A DNA stretch of 64,000 nt, from positions 558,001-622,000 of the forward strand of contig NZ_LT670848.1 in assembly GCF_900142975.1 (NCBI RefSeq), read 5' to 3'. The stretch comes from Salegentibacter salegens (GTDB taxonomy: Bacteria > Bacteroidota > Bacteroidia > Flavobacteriales > Flavobacteriaceae). The first letter of the stretch is position 1. Every line of letters begins with the position of its first letter. Below, one piece after another: positions 1 through 8,321 of this stretch. The notes below the pieces were generated by a model that made no database searches, was not told where the DNA came from, and saw nothing but the letters and a program-made list of their open reading frames with translations. A program made the translations under genes and the position numbers.

Positions 1-688
1 CATCAGCAATTGTATTGGTGCTGGAATTAGTTTCAATTTTCCCCGATTTTAGAGATCGGTAAGCATCGTCAACTTCAAAAGGTTCGGCGCCAATTGTTTT
101 GCAATTATTTCCGAAGTAATTTGCAGCAAGTGCAGTTCCGGCAATAAGTCCGCCGCCGCCAACCGGTGTGATTATAATATCTAAATCGGGTTTTTCTTCC
201 AGTAATTCTATCGCCGCGGTTCCCTGCCCGTAAATAACTTCTAATTGATTGGAAGGATGAAGAAAACTGGCGCCGGTTTCCTGCTGAATTTCCTCTGCAG
301 CTTTTTCCCGGGCCTTTATATTGGGTTCGCACTCTGTAATTTCTCCGCCGTAAGTTTTTACCGCGTCTTTTTTAACCTGAGGAGCAGAAGATGGCATCAC
401 AATATAGGCCAGAATTCCTAAACTTTTAGCCGAAAGCGAAACCGCCTGGGCAAAGTTGCCCGACGAGTGCGTTACCACTCCTTTTGCTCGTTCTTTATCG
501 TTTAAAGCGAGAATAGCAGCGGTAGCGCCACGCATTTTAAAAGCACCCATTTTCTGAAAATTCTCACATTTAAAGAAGATTTCAGTTTCGGCTAATTTGT
601 TTAATAAACCTGAAGATAAGACCGGGGTGCGGTGAATGTATGGTGATATTTCTAAATGTAGTTTGGTAAAATCTTCTTTACTGATCAT
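1..688 (-). CDS. PLP-dependent threonine dehydratase / serine racemase-like enzyme (C-terminus cut by window edge)
   Basis: I translated this from the ATG at 688; about 229 codons are visible and the frame stays open to the window edge. The fold-type II PLP signature is clear: GAFKMRGA with the Schiff-base lysine at residue 51, an SSGNFAQA substrate loop and the phosphate-binding glycine loop GGGGLIAG. This family eliminates ammonia from threonine or serine to give 2-oxobutyrate or pyruvate, or racemises serine. The visible part matches the single-domain catabolic/racemase type. Whether an ACT regulatory domain follows (biosynthetic IlvA) cannot be seen, so the exact reaction is open. It is the first gene of a minus-strand run. 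Confidence 0.85.
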   Translation of the reverse strand, partial: MISKEDFTKLHLEISPYIHRTPVLSSGLLNKLAETEIFFKCENFQKMGAFKMRGATAAILALNDKERAKGVVTHSSGNFAQAVSLSAKSLGILAYIVMPSSAPQVKKDAVKTYGGEITECEPNIKAREKAAEEIQQETGASFLHPSNQLEVIYGQGTAAIELLEEKPDLDIIITPVGGGGLIAGTALAANYFGNNCKTIGAEPFEVDDAYRSLKSGKIETNSSTNTIAD

Positions 689-758
689 TGTGACTGATTT
701 CAATCAATAAAATTAAAAGAAATTAATTCAGTAAAAAATTATATTCCAGTTGCGTAAA

Positions 759-1211
759 TTATTTTTCTTCCTCGATAGGAATAGAAAGCACGGGAATTTC
801 AGAATTCTTAAATAATTCTACCGAAACGCTTTCCGCAAAAAGATTATAAAAGAAACTATGTGTGTGGGTGCCCACAATTAGCATATCGGCTTTTAGCTTT
901 TTGGCTTCTTCCAGCACGGTTTCTACCGTAGAACCTTGAATTAAAAGTGCATCAGATTCTATGTTTTTGCCAATAAACATATCGCGAATTTGCTGTAATT
1001 CTTTGTGTTCATCCCTTAATTCATCGGCTCGCATATCTCTAATATATTGCGGGCCTGTATCAAAACCAACAAAATCGGGATCTGGGGCGGCTACGTGAAC
1101 CACCCAGATCTTAGCCCCGAATTTTTCAGCAATACTTTCGGCGTATGACATAAGTTCTCCAACGGCCTCATTAAAATCTACCGCTACCAAAATATTTTTG
1201 AAAGTCTTCAT
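759..1211 (-). CDS. Universal stress protein (UspA family)
   Basis: A single Usp domain of 150 residues begins with the typical strand NILVAVDFNEAVGELMSYA and ends with IPVLSIPI. Family members are small cytoplasmic alpha/beta proteins, some binding ATP, induced by stress. The usual ATP-loop pattern G-x2-G-x9-G(S/T) is degenerate here: the stretch after IVGTHTH reads SFFYNLFAESVS and lacks the second and third glycines, so nucleotide binding is doubtful. The gene lies 16 bases downstream of the 2-hydroxyacid dehydrogenase gene on the same strand and is probably co-transcribed with it. Confidence 0.85.
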   Translation of the reverse strand: MKTFKNILVAVDFNEAVGELMSYAESIAEKFGAKIWVVHVAAPDPDFVGFDTGPQYIRDMRADELRDEHKELQQIRDMFIGKNIESDALLIQGSTVETVLEEAKKLKADMLIVGTHTHSFFYNLFAESVSVELFKNSEIPVLSIPIEEEK

Positions 1212-1227
1212 ACGCTAAAGTTTTTAA

Positions 1228-2157
1228 TTAATATCCTCTATCTCGCTTCACCACGTTTTTAAGTTCTTCCTCATCTTGTACTCTTTCATAATTCTCAATA
1301 ATTTGCGGCACTACAGAGTTTGGGTGGGTAACGCTGGCAACGTGTGGAGTTACTCTAATTTTTGGATGTTTCCAAAATGGATGTTCGTCTCTTATTGGCT
1401 CTTCCCAAAACACATCTAATGCTGCCCCAGAAAGATGGCCATCATCTACCTTAGCCAATAAATCCTGTTCCACTAAATGTTCGCCCCGTGCAACATTAAT
1501 CACATAAGCACCTTTAGGTAGTTTTTCAAATAATTCTATATTCAGTATTTTTTCGGTTTCAGGAGTAAGTGGAAGCATATTCACTAAAATGTCTGACTGT
1601 TCCAAAAATTCATCAAATTCATCTTCCCCGGCGTAACTCTCTACGTTCTCAAAATCTTTTTTATTTTTTGAAAAACCTATTACCTGGAAGCCATTTTTCA
1701 ATAAACATTTAGAAACACTTTGTCCTAAGTTACCTATTCCCAAGATGCCAACTTTAACGTCATTATTTCTGGTGTAAGAAACAGGTTCCCATTTTTCGTT
1801 TATTTGACTCTCACGATAATGTAACAGGTTTCGTTGATGCGCCAGAATAAGGGTTAGTACAAAAGTTCCCATATCTTCTGCCAGGCGATCGTCTACAACT
1901 TTAGTGATAATTACGTTTTCAGGGAGCTCTTCATCACTGGTAATATGGTCTACCCCGGCGCCCATAGAAGCAACAACTTTTAAGTTTGGATAATTTTGAA
2001 ATATTCCTCGAGGATGGTTCCAGGTTAAGGCAAAATCTACCTCTTCTTTGTCGTGGTCTTCTGGATACACGTAAATATTTAAACCCGGATGTTGATTTTT
2101 TAAAGCTTCAACCCAAGCTTTCGGGTCTTTTCCCGGACTAACAACTAACAATGACAT
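1228..2157 (-). CDS. D-2-hydroxyacid dehydrogenase, glyoxylate/hydroxypyruvate reductase A type
   Basis: The 309-residue protein has the D-isomer 2-hydroxyacid dehydrogenase layout: a catalytic domain in two parts around a Rossmann domain with VGILGIGNLGQSV (GxGxxG, about residue 137). The segment INVARGEHLVEQDLL carries the substrate arginine, EEP follows in AALDVFWEEPI, and TPHVAS carries the catalytic histidine. The GhrA-like group reduces glyoxylate or hydroxypyruvate with NAD(P)H in the cytoplasm. Substrate cannot be fixed from sequence. The ATG at 2157 gives a normal N-terminus. It sits between an acyl-CoA dehydrogenase gene and a stress protein gene, all minus strand. Confidence 0.85.
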   Translation of the reverse strand: MSLLVVSPGKDPKAWVEALKNQHPGLNIYVYPEDHDKEEVDFALTWNHPRGIFQNYPNLKVVASMGAGVDHITSDEELPENVIITKVVDDRLAEDMGTFVLTLILAHQRNLLHYRESQINEKWEPVSYTRNNDVKVGILGIGNLGQSVSKCLLKNGFQVIGFSKNKKDFENVESYAGEDEFDEFLEQSDILVNMLPLTPETEKILNIELFEKLPKGAYVINVARGEHLVEQDLLAKVDDGHLSGAALDVFWEEPIRDEHPFWKHPKIRVTPHVASVTHPNSVVPQIIENYERVQDEEELKNVVKRDRGY

Positions 2158-2185
2158 TCTTATCTTTTTTTTGAATGGTTAATAT

Positions 2186-3550
2186 TTAACTCACAAAGGC
2201 ACTGTACCCTGTAATGGCACGACCTACAATGAGCGAATTAATTTCTTTTGTTCCTTCATAACTATAAATGGCCTCCGCATCGGCCACAAAACGTGCGACA
2301 TCATGTTCAAGTAGAATACCGTTTCCTCCCATGACTTCACGGGCACGGCTTACCACGTCCCTGGTTCGCATACTACAGAAAACTTTTGCTAAAGAAGCGT
2401 GCTCATCTGTAAGTAAGTCGGCGTCCTGCATTTCAGAAAGCCTAAAAACCAAAGTTTGCATTGCGGTAAGGTTAGAAACCATTTCTACTAAGTGATTTTG
2501 TATTAACTGGTAGGAGGCGATTGGCCTGCCAAATTGCTCTCTTTTCCTGGTATATTTAAGAGCACTTTCGTAAGCGCCGCGGGCACAACCAACCGCCTGC
2601 CAGGCTACCCCGGCGCGGGTCATTCGCAATACTTTTGCAGTATCTTTAAATGAATCTGCCTTTTGTAACCTATCGCTTTCAGGAATTTGGCAATCGGTTA
2701 AGGTAATAATGGCGTTTTGAACTATCCTCAAAGCCATTTTATCTTCCATTTTTTCGGCCTTGTAACCGGGATTTCCTTTTCTTACGAGAAAACCTTTTAC
2801 CTGATTACTATCTTCGTCTCGCGCCCAAATGATGATCACATCGGCAAAAGTGGCGTTACCAATCCATTTTTTCTGTCCGTTTAAAATCCAATTTTCACCA
2901 TCAAACTTACAGGTGGTTTCGAGTCCACCGGCAACGCCAGAACCAACATTAGGTTCTGTAAGTCCAAAAGCGCCAATAGCGTCTAATTTTTGCATCTTCG
3001 GAAGCCATTCCTGCTTTTGTTCTTCACTTCCGCAGAGATAAATAGAACCCATTGCCAGGCCGCTATGCACACCGAAAAAGGTGGAAATGGAAACATCTAC
3101 CCGGGCAATTTCCTGGGCGATGATGCCTTCCATTAAAAACGGAAGATTTGGGCATCCATAACCTTCATAAGGAACACCCGTGATATTTAGTTTTTTGAAT
3201 TTCTCTATGATCTCGTGTGGGAATTTAGCACGGTTCCAATGGTCGTTTACCAAAGGCCGAACTTCGTCTTCCATAAAATTACGCACCTCCATTTGCAGCT
3301 TGCGCTGCTCCTCGGTAAGTTTAAGATCTAAATTGTAAAAATCGCCGGTAATTGGAGGAAGGTCACTCTGGCCTTTTTTCTGTTTGGTTTTTAACATTTT
3401 CATCAAACCCTTGAGTTGACGCGCATCCAACTGGCCTAAACTTTTCATCGCTTCTGAAAGGTCTATCTGCTCATTTATTTTCGCTAATTGATCCATATCA
3501 ACCGACTTTAATAGGTTGATGGTGTTTCTTACTTTTCTAAAAACGGACAT
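2186..3550 (-). CDS. Acyl-CoA dehydrogenase (glutaryl-CoA-dehydrogenase-like clade) with an N-terminal extension
   Basis: The 454-residue flavoprotein has the three acyl-CoA dehydrogenase domains starting near residue 76 (LTEEQRKLQMEVRNFMEDEV). It shows the FAD motif FGLTEPNVGSG, the arginine segment RKREQFGRPIASYQLIQ, and the catalytic glutamate in YSYEGTKEIN (Glu432), the position used by glutaryl-CoA and short/medium-chain enzymes. Such enzymes make enoyl-CoA with electrons passed to ETF. Roughly 75 residues in front of the domain are charged and helical (SEAMKSLGQLDARQLKGLMKML) and are not part of the standard fold. The family is certain, the acyl substrate is not. Confidence 0.9.
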   Translation of the reverse strand: MSVFRKVRNTINLLKSVDMDQLAKINEQIDLSEAMKSLGQLDARQLKGLMKMLKTKQKKGQSDLPPITGDFYNLDLKLTEEQRKLQMEVRNFMEDEVRPLVNDHWNRAKFPHEIIEKFKKLNITGVPYEGYGCPNLPFLMEGIIAQEIARVDVSISTFFGVHSGLAMGSIYLCGSEEQKQEWLPKMQKLDAIGAFGLTEPNVGSGVAGGLETTCKFDGENWILNGQKKWIGNATFADVIIIWARDEDSNQVKGFLVRKGNPGYKAEKMEDKMALRIVQNAIITLTDCQIPESDRLQKADSFKDTAKVLRMTRAGVAWQAVGCARGAYESALKYTRKREQFGRPIASYQLIQNHLVEMVSNLTAMQTLVFRLSEMQDADLLTDEHASLAKVFCSMRTRDVVSRAREVMGGNGILLEHDVARFVADAEAIYSYEGTKEINSLIVGRAITGYSAFVS

Positions 3551-3625
3551 AAGGTGTTTGATTGGTGTAGTCCTAAAATTAGGAATTAAAACTGCGTCCG
3601 GTTGTTAAAGCTTTCCGAAGAAAAC

Positions 3626-3660
3626 GTCAAAAAAAATACCGCTGATTGCAGCGGTATTTA
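3626..3660 (-). terminator. Intrinsic terminator of metK
   Basis: On the minus strand AAATACCGCTG pairs perfectly with CAGCGGTATTT around a 4-base loop and runs into eight or more U. It lies about 25 bases past the metK stop codon. Confidence 0.9.
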
Positions 3661-3683
3661 AGTAGAAATTATGAGTTGAAAAT

Positions 3684-4940
3684 TTACAGATTAAAAGCTT
3701 CTTTAACCTTATCTACATAGTCCAGTTTTTCCCAGGTAAAGAGTTCAACCTCTTTCTTTATTTCCCCGGAATACGGACTTTTAAAGATTTTAGTTACCGT
3801 TCTTGGTTCTTTTCCCATATGCCCGTATGCAGCAGTTTCCCTATAAATAGGATTTCTAAGTTTTAAGCGGTTTTCTATTGCCCAGGGACGCATATCAAAA
3901 ATTTCAGCAACTTTTTTAGCGATTTCCCCATCTTTCATATCAACTTTGGAAGTTCTATAAGTTTCTACTGAAATTGAAGTAGGTTCTACCACACCAATTG
4001 CATAAGAAACCTGTACTAAAACTTCGTCTGCAAGCCCGGCAGCAACCAAATTTTTCGCTACGTGCCTGGAAGCATAAGCGGCAGAACGGTCTACTTTACT
4101 GGGGTCTTTTCCAGAAAATGCACCACCACCGTGAGCCCCTTTTCCACCGTAGGTGTCTACGATTATTTTTCTTCCGGTAAGTCCGGCATCGCCGTGTGGC
4201 CCACCAATTACAAATTTTCCGGTTGGGTTTATATGGTAAGTTATTTCATCATTAAATAGTTTCTGAACATAATCGGGCAATTGTTTTTTTACCCGCGGAA
4301 TAAGAATTTCAAGAATATCTTTCTTGATCTTTTTCAGCATTTCATCATCATTCTCATCAAAATCGTCGTGTTGCGTAGAAACTACAACAGCTACAATTTT
4401 TTGCGGAACGTTATCATCGCTATATTCAATGGTTACCTGGCTTTTAGAATCGGGACGCAGGTAAGGAATATCTTTGCCTTCGCGCCTTAGTTTTGCCAGT
4501 TCAATAAGTATTTTGTGAGAAATATCTAATGCGAGGGGCATATAATTTTCGGTCTCGTTGGTAGCGTAACCAAACATCATTCCCTGGTCTCCCGCGCCTT
4601 GTTCTTCTTTATTCTCACGGTCTACACCCTGGTAAATTTCCTGGGATTGCTCGTGAATTAAAGAAATAACGCCGCAGGAATCCCCGCTAAATTTGTAGGC
4701 ACCTTTTGTGTAACCAATATCATTAATTACTTCCCGGGCAATGTTTTGCACATCTAAATAAGTGTCGCTTCTAACCTCACCGGCAAGAACAACCTGGCCG
4801 GTAGTAACCAAAGTTTCGCAGGCAACTTTAGAGTTTTCATCAAAAGCAAGGAAATTATCGAGTAAGGTATCGCTAATCTGATCGGCGATTTTATCGGGGT
4901 GTCCTTCAGATACACTTTCTGAAGTAAATAAATAAGCCAT
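3684..4940 (-). CDS. metK: S-adenosylmethionine synthase
   Basis: A full-length 418-residue MetK. It opens with [23 protein letters not shown] (methionine and ATP site) and contains [12 protein letters not shown] and the P-loop-like [16 protein letters not shown]. It makes SAM from methionine and ATP in the cytoplasm. It is slightly longer than the E. coli enzyme, as is usual in Bacteroidota, through extra acidic residues around [13 protein letters not shown]. The ATG at 4940 is the only sensible start. The upstream leader contains a SAM-II-like RNA, so feedback by its own product is likely. It is monocistronic, with a terminator behind it. Confidence 0.97.
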   Translation of the reverse strand: MAYLFTSESVSEGHPDKIADQISDTLLDNFLAFDENSKVACETLVTTGQVVLAGEVRSDTYLDVQNIAREVINDIGYTKGAYKFSGDSCGVISLIHEQSQEIYQGVDRENKEEQGAGDQGMMFGYATNETENYMPLALDISHKILIELAKLRREGKDIPYLRPDSKSQVTIEYSDDNVPQKIVAVVVSTQHDDFDENDDEMLKKIKKDILEILIPRVKKQLPDYVQKLFNDEITYHINPTGKFVIGGPHGDAGLTGRKIIVDTYGGKGAHGGGAFSGKDPSKVDRSAAYASRHVAKNLVAAGLADEVLVQVSYAIGVVEPTSISVETYRTSKVDMKDGEIAKKVAEIFDMRPWAIENRLKLRNPIYRETAAYGHMGKEPRTVTKIFKSPYSGEIKKEVELFTWEKLDYVDKVKEAFNL

Positions 4941-4999
4941 ATTTTTAAATTAGTTTTTAAAAAATACGGGTTGAATTTGACGAAAAGCTAAGGGAGTAG

Positions 5000-5075
5000 T
5001 GATACTGCTTTAGCATTTTTCTTATACTTTTAAAAGTATAAAAGGGTTGCAATCAGTCAAATCCTTCCCTTTAAT
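5000..5075 (-). ncRNA. SAM-II-like riboswitch upstream of metK
   Basis: Read on the minus strand, stem P1 is AAAGGG (5072-5067) with CCCTTT (5046-5041). Its loop contains GGATTTGACTGATTGCAA, resembling the SAM-II loop, and a 3' segment ATGCTAAAGCAGT follows. ACTG in the loop (5057-5054) can pair with CAGT in the 3' segment (5007-5004), giving the H-type pseudoknot expected of SAM-II. An extra palindrome TATACTTTTAAAAGTATA is inserted between P1 and the 3' tail, which the minimal SAM-II fold lacks. The metK context supports SAM sensing. No terminator follows, so control would be translational. Class assignment is from memory of the consensus. Confidence 0.7.
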
Positions 5076-5078
5076 TCG

Positions 5079-5090
5079 ATTACAAATGTA
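5079..5090 (-). promoter_or_regulatory. metK promoter -7 element
   Basis: TACATTTG on the minus strand (5090-5083) fits the Bacteroidota -7 consensus TAnnTTTG and would place the transcription start a few bases before the SAM-II-like RNA. I see no clear TTG at the right distance for the -33 box. Confidence 0.55.
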
Positions 5091-5326
5091 TAAAAATAAC
5101 CCAAACTCATACTTTCTTTAACTTTCTTTTTTAAACGGTTGAAGACTTTTAAATATTGACTTCAATTTCAGGTTTCTGAAATTTAATTTTATTCTACTGA
5201 AATTAAGCTTGTTAAGTACAAGTTTTTCATTAAAAATATATTATAAATAATTTTAACGCGATTAAATTATTGATTAATCAATTTAAACTGATAAAACTTT
5301 ATTTTTCATAAAAATGAAGTTTGGGT

Positions 5327-5358
5327 TTGGTTTTTAAAAATTTCTGCCCTTATCTTTG
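5327..5358 (+). promoter_or_regulatory. Promoter of the tandem methionine leader region
   Basis: TTG at 5327-5329 and TATCTTTG at 5351-5358 are separated by 21 bases and match the Bacteroidota -33/-7 consensus. They lie just upstream of the first Met-rich leader peptide. No comparable promoter is visible between the two leaders, so one transcript probably carries both. Confidence 0.65.
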
Positions 5359-5377
5359 TAGCCAACAAAACAACGAA

Positions 5378-5449
5378 ATGTACCAGGTAATTTGCAATAT
5401 GATGCGTATGATGATGTGGAAAACTTCCGCAGCACGCTCAATTGCTTAA
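5378..5449 (+). CDS. Methionine-rich leader peptide 1 (attenuator)
   Basis: A 23-codon ORF whose middle reads ICNMMRMMMWK: five Met codons in six positions after a Cys. It lies between a good promoter and a strong intrinsic terminator, upstream of methionine biosynthesis genes. This is the architecture of a transcription-attenuation leader: ribosomes stalled at the Met run for lack of Met-tRNA would change the downstream RNA fold. It is the farther of two tandem leaders before metY. Confidence 0.8.
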   Translation: MYQVICNMMRMMMWKTSAARSIA

Positions 5450-5468
5450 TTCTGAAAAGATATAAATT

Positions 5469-5505
5469 GCAAAAAGCCGCTGCCAATCGCAGTGGCTTTT
5501 TGCAT
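5469..5505 (+). terminator. Attenuator terminator 1
   Basis: GCAAAAAGCC (5469-5478) pairs perfectly with GGCTTTTTGC; the inner GCTGC/GCAGT extends the stem to 15 pairs (one G-U) around a 5-base loop. The T-run lies inside the 3' arm. It starts 19 bases after the leader stop codon. Confidence 0.85.
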
Positions 5506-5605
5506 TTAAAGAGAGTCATTTCCGCGTAGGCGGAAATCCAGAATAAGAAAATGGGTTAGTAAAAATAAGATTCCCGTCTGCACGGGAATGATATAAAAAG
5601 AAAAG

Positions 5606-5704
5606 ATGAAAAATATTAAGGCAATAAATAAAATGATGATGCGCACTATGATGATGTGTATGTGTATGCAACACATGAAATGCTATTGCCAAAACCGAAA
5701 GTAA
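5606..5704 (+). CDS. Methionine/cysteine-rich leader peptide 2 (attenuator)
   Basis: A 32-codon ORF with the core MMMRTMMMCMCMQHMKCYC: ten Met and four Cys in nineteen residues. It is followed by a terminator and then metY. It differs from leader 1 in its strong cysteine content, which suits control of O-acetylhomoserine sulfhydrylation by both Met- and Cys-tRNA charging. The start is taken at 5606; internal ATGs at 5633 onward are possible alternatives that keep the core. Confidence 0.82.
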   Translation: MKNIKAINKMMMRTMMMCMCMQHMKCYCQNRK

Positions 5705-5730
5705 CTTAGTTTGTTTAGAGTTCAATTTAA

Positions 5731-5769
5731 AGGTCCCCTTGGTAATAGCTACTTAAGGGGACTTTTTTT
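5731..5769 (+). terminator. Attenuator terminator 2, upstream of metY
   Basis: GTCCCCTT (5733-5740) pairs with AAGGGGAC (5755-5762), followed by seven T. It lies between leader peptide 2 and the metY start. Confidence 0.85.
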
Positions 5770-5867
5770 ATTTAAAACACTGTCATTTCCGCGAAGGCGG
5801 AAATCCAAAACAAAAACAAAATTAAGCTTCAAAAACAGAAGCAAAACTTTAAAAAAAACTAGAAATT

Positions 5868-7160
5868 ATGAGTACTCAAAAATTTTCAACAAACGCATTA
5901 CACGCAGGCCACGATACTAAAATTAACGGAGGAACAAGAGCGGTACCAATTTATCAAACCACTTCTTATGTTTTTAATAATTCAGATCATGCTGCCAATT
6001 TATTTTCCCTGGCAGAACCAGGATTTATTTACACCCGCTTAAATAATCCTACTAACGATATTTTGGAACAACGCCTTGCCGCGCTGGAAGGAGGAATTGC
6101 TGCAGTGGTTACCGCTTCAGGCACGGCGGCAATTAATACTACGCTTTTAACGCTTTTAAAAACGGGCGATCATATTGTAGCTTCCAGCAGTTTATATGGC
6201 GGAACTTACAATTTACTAAGTGTTACTTTACCCAGGTTTGGAATTACTACCACTTTCGTTGACCCTGAAAATCCTGAAAATTTTAAAAAGGCAGCAAAAG
6301 AAAACACTCGCGCGATTTTTGTAGAATCGCTTGGAAATCCAAAATTAGATGTTTTAGATCTTAAAGCAATTTCTGCGGAAGCTAATGCGCTTAAAGTCCC
6401 ATTTATTGTTGATAATACTGTGGCGACGCCTTCACTTTTAAAACCTATTGAGCACGGCGCCGATATTGTAATAGAATCGCTTACTAAATATATTGGTGGT
6501 AACGGTACTTCTCTTGGAGGTGCCATTATAGATGCCGGTAATTTTAACTGGGCAAATGGTAAGTTTCCTGAATTTACTGAACCTTCTCCCGGTTACCACG
6601 GGCTTGTTTACCACGAAGCTTTAAAAGAAGCTGCCTTTATCGCAAAAGTTAGGATTGAAGGTCTTCGTGATCACGGTGCGGCATTAAGCCCCTATAACGC
6701 TTTTCAAATTTTGCAAGGTTTGGAAACTCTTGAAATCAGGATAAAGCAACATAGTCAAAATGCTTTGGAACTCGCCACCTGGCTGGAGCAGCAGGAAGAA
6801 GTGAAATGGGTAAATTATCCCGGCCTTGAAAGCAGTAAATACTATAAACTTGCTAAAGAATATCTTTCAAAAGGACAAAGTGGTGTAGTCACTTTTGGGG
6901 TAGAAGGTGGTTTTGAATCGGCTAAAGTTGTGGCTGATGAGACCAAACTTTTCTCACTAGTTGCTAATATTGGAGATACAAAATCTTTAATTATTCATCC
7001 TGCCAGTACAACGCACCAGCAACTGGACGAAAAACAACAGGCTACCACTGGAGTAACGCAAGATCTTATTCGTCTTTCTGTGGGACTGGAAGATGTTGAA
7101 GATTTAAAAGCAGACCTAAAAGAGGCTTTTTCTAAAATTCAGAAAAAAGCACTGGTATAA
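5868..7160 (+). CDS. metY: O-acetylhomoserine aminocarboxypropyltransferase / sulfhydrylase
   Basis: The 430-residue length and long form are typical of MetY among the Cys/Met-metabolism PLP enzymes. The PLP lysine is Lys207 in ESLTKYIGGNGTSLGG; other family marks are YTRLNNPTND, TASGTAAIN and LIIHPASTTHQQ. MetY joins O-acetylhomoserine with sulfide (or methanethiol) to form homocysteine (or methionine). Immediately downstream is metX, which makes the acceptor, so the genes form a direct sulfhydrylation pathway. The tandem Met/Cys leader attenuators upstream indicate control by charged Met- and Cys-tRNA. Confidence 0.93.
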   Translation: MSTQKFSTNALHAGHDTKINGGTRAVPIYQTTSYVFNNSDHAANLFSLAEPGFIYTRLNNPTNDILEQRLAALEGGIAAVVTASGTAAINTTLLTLLKTGDHIVASSSLYGGTYNLLSVTLPRFGITTTFVDPENPENFKKAAKENTRAIFVESLGNPKLDVLDLKAISAEANALKVPFIVDNTVATPSLLKPIEHGADIVIESLTKYIGGNGTSLGGAIIDAGNFNWANGKFPEFTEPSPGYHGLVYHEALKEAAFIAKVRIEGLRDHGAALSPYNAFQILQGLETLEIRIKQHSQNALELATWLEQQEEVKWVNYPGLESSKYYKLAKEYLSKGQSGVVTFGVEGGFESAKVVADETKLFSLVANIGDTKSLIIHPASTTHQQLDEKQQATTGVTQDLIRLSVGLEDVEDLKADLKEAFSKIQKKALV

Positions 7161-7178
7161 ATTATTGTTGGTGGAAAG

Positions 7179-7219
7179 GCAAAGGAAAAAGCAGCCAGGT
7201 TAAGTCTTTTTCCTTTTGC
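7179..7219 (+). other. Intercistronic hairpin between metY and metX
   Basis: GCAAAGGAAAAAG (7179-7191) pairs with CTTTTTCCTTTTGC (7206-7219) with one bulged T. There is no long T-run after it, so it may be a weak terminator or an mRNA-stability element that lowers downstream expression. Confidence 0.5.
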
Positions 7220-7245
7220 TCTTTCTAGATCAAAAAAAGAAAAAA

Positions 7246-8310
7246 ATGCTTCAGGAACTCTGTTTAAAAGATTTTGAAAATTCGACGGGAACGGTTCAGG
7301 ATATTTATTTGAGCTTTCAGCAATTTGGGCAAAATCCGGAAACTGCACCAGTGGTTTTAATAAACCACGCGCTCACCGGGAACTCCCAAATAACCGGACA
7401 AATCGGTTGGTGGACCAAAATTGTTGGTCCGCAAAAATGTATTGACACCAATAAGTTCAGTATCCTGGCTTTTAATATTCCGGGGAATGGTTTTAATGGA
7501 AAAAAAGAACATTTAATTGAAAATTATAAGGAATTTACGCTTCGGGATATTGCCAGAATTCAGGCTTTAGCGCTTCAAAAATTAAAAATTGATAAACTGT
7601 TTGCCATAATTGGCGGTTCTATTGGCGGGGCATTGGCCTGGGAACTGGCTGCTTTAAAACCCGAGCTAGCTGAAAATATAATTCCCATCGCTACAGATTA
7701 TAAAGCGACCGATTGGGTTTTGGCTAATTGTAAAGTGCAGGAGCAAATTCTTAATAACTCTAAAGAGCCGGTAAAAGACGCAAGAATGCATGCAATGACG
7801 TTTTATCGCACTCCGCAATCTTTAAGCAAGAAATTCAATAGAACAAAAGAAGAAGTGAAGCCTTGTTACAAAGTTGAAGGCTGGTTGCAATACCACGGCG
7901 ATAAGTTAGAGGAACGTTTTCAACTGGCCTCCTATAAATTTATGAATCATTTGCTAACTACCATAGACATTAGCAAAGGCAGCGGTAATTACCTGGAAGC
8001 CGCAAAACAAATTGAGGGAAATATTCATATTGTAACCGTGAATTCTGACTGGTTTTTCCTGGCCGACGAGAATTGGGATACTTATGTAAATCTTTCCCTG
8101 ATAAAAAGTAATGTGAGTATTCACGAAATAAGATCGATTCACGGGCATGATGCGTTTTTAATTGAAGCATCCCAATTGTCCAGGTTTTTAAAACCCGTTT
8201 TTAAAACCCACAATAAAGAAAATGAAGCCAGCATGATGCTGGACGCTAAAAATTCCAATAAACAGGTTTTGAAAGAAAGTCCTGTTTCAGACTCCCATTT
8301 TTCGGGTTAA
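7246..8310 (+). CDS. metX: Homoserine O-acetyltransferase
   Basis: An alpha/beta-hydrolase acyltransferase of 354 residues from the ATG at 7246; an upstream TTG at 7216 only adds lysine-rich sequence. The nucleophile elbow is GGSIGG with Ser125, NHALTGNSQ forms the oxyanion region, and SIHGHDAFLIE carries the C-terminal histidine. It transfers acetyl from acetyl-CoA to homoserine, making the MetY substrate. The last ~40 residues (after FLKPVF) are low-complexity and extend past the usual fold. A succinyl-specific homolog is less likely given the neighbouring MetY. Confidence 0.9.
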   Translation: MLQELCLKDFENSTGTVQDIYLSFQQFGQNPETAPVVLINHALTGNSQITGQIGWWTKIVGPQKCIDTNKFSILAFNIPGNGFNGKKEHLIENYKEFTLRDIARIQALALQKLKIDKLFAIIGGSIGGALAWELAALKPELAENIIPIATDYKATDWVLANCKVQEQILNNSKEPVKDARMHAMTFYRTPQSLSKKFNRTKEEVKPCYKVEGWLQYHGDKLEERFQLASYKFMNHLLTTIDISKGSGNYLEAAKQIEGNIHIVTVNSDWFFLADENWDTYVNLSLIKSNVSIHEIRSIHGHDAFLIEASQLSRFLKPVFKTHNKENEASMMLDAKNSNKQVLKESPVSDSHFSG

Positions 8311-8321
8311 AATATTAATAA

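Larger units (their letters stand above)
5515..5806. repeat. Three REP-like palindromes of the TCATTtCCGC type
   Basis: GTCATTTCCGCGTAGGCGGA (from 5515) and GTCATTTCCGCGAAGGCGGA (from 5782) are near-identical direct copies in which TTTCCGC pairs with GCGGAAA. A third, shorter unit in opposite sense, GATTCCCGTCTGCACGGGAA, starts at 5569. They flank leader 2 and its terminator. They look like dispersed intergenic REP/MITE-like repeats. Confidence 0.6.

Noticed and set aside
105..332. 75-codon minus-strand ORF at the left edge
   Set aside because: It overlaps, in another frame, the PLP-dependent dehydratase whose motifs are clear.
5334..5725. Minus-strand ORFs of 61 and 69 codons across the leader region
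   Set aside because: They are complements of the Met-rich leaders (ATGATG read as CATCAT gives His runs) and of terminators.
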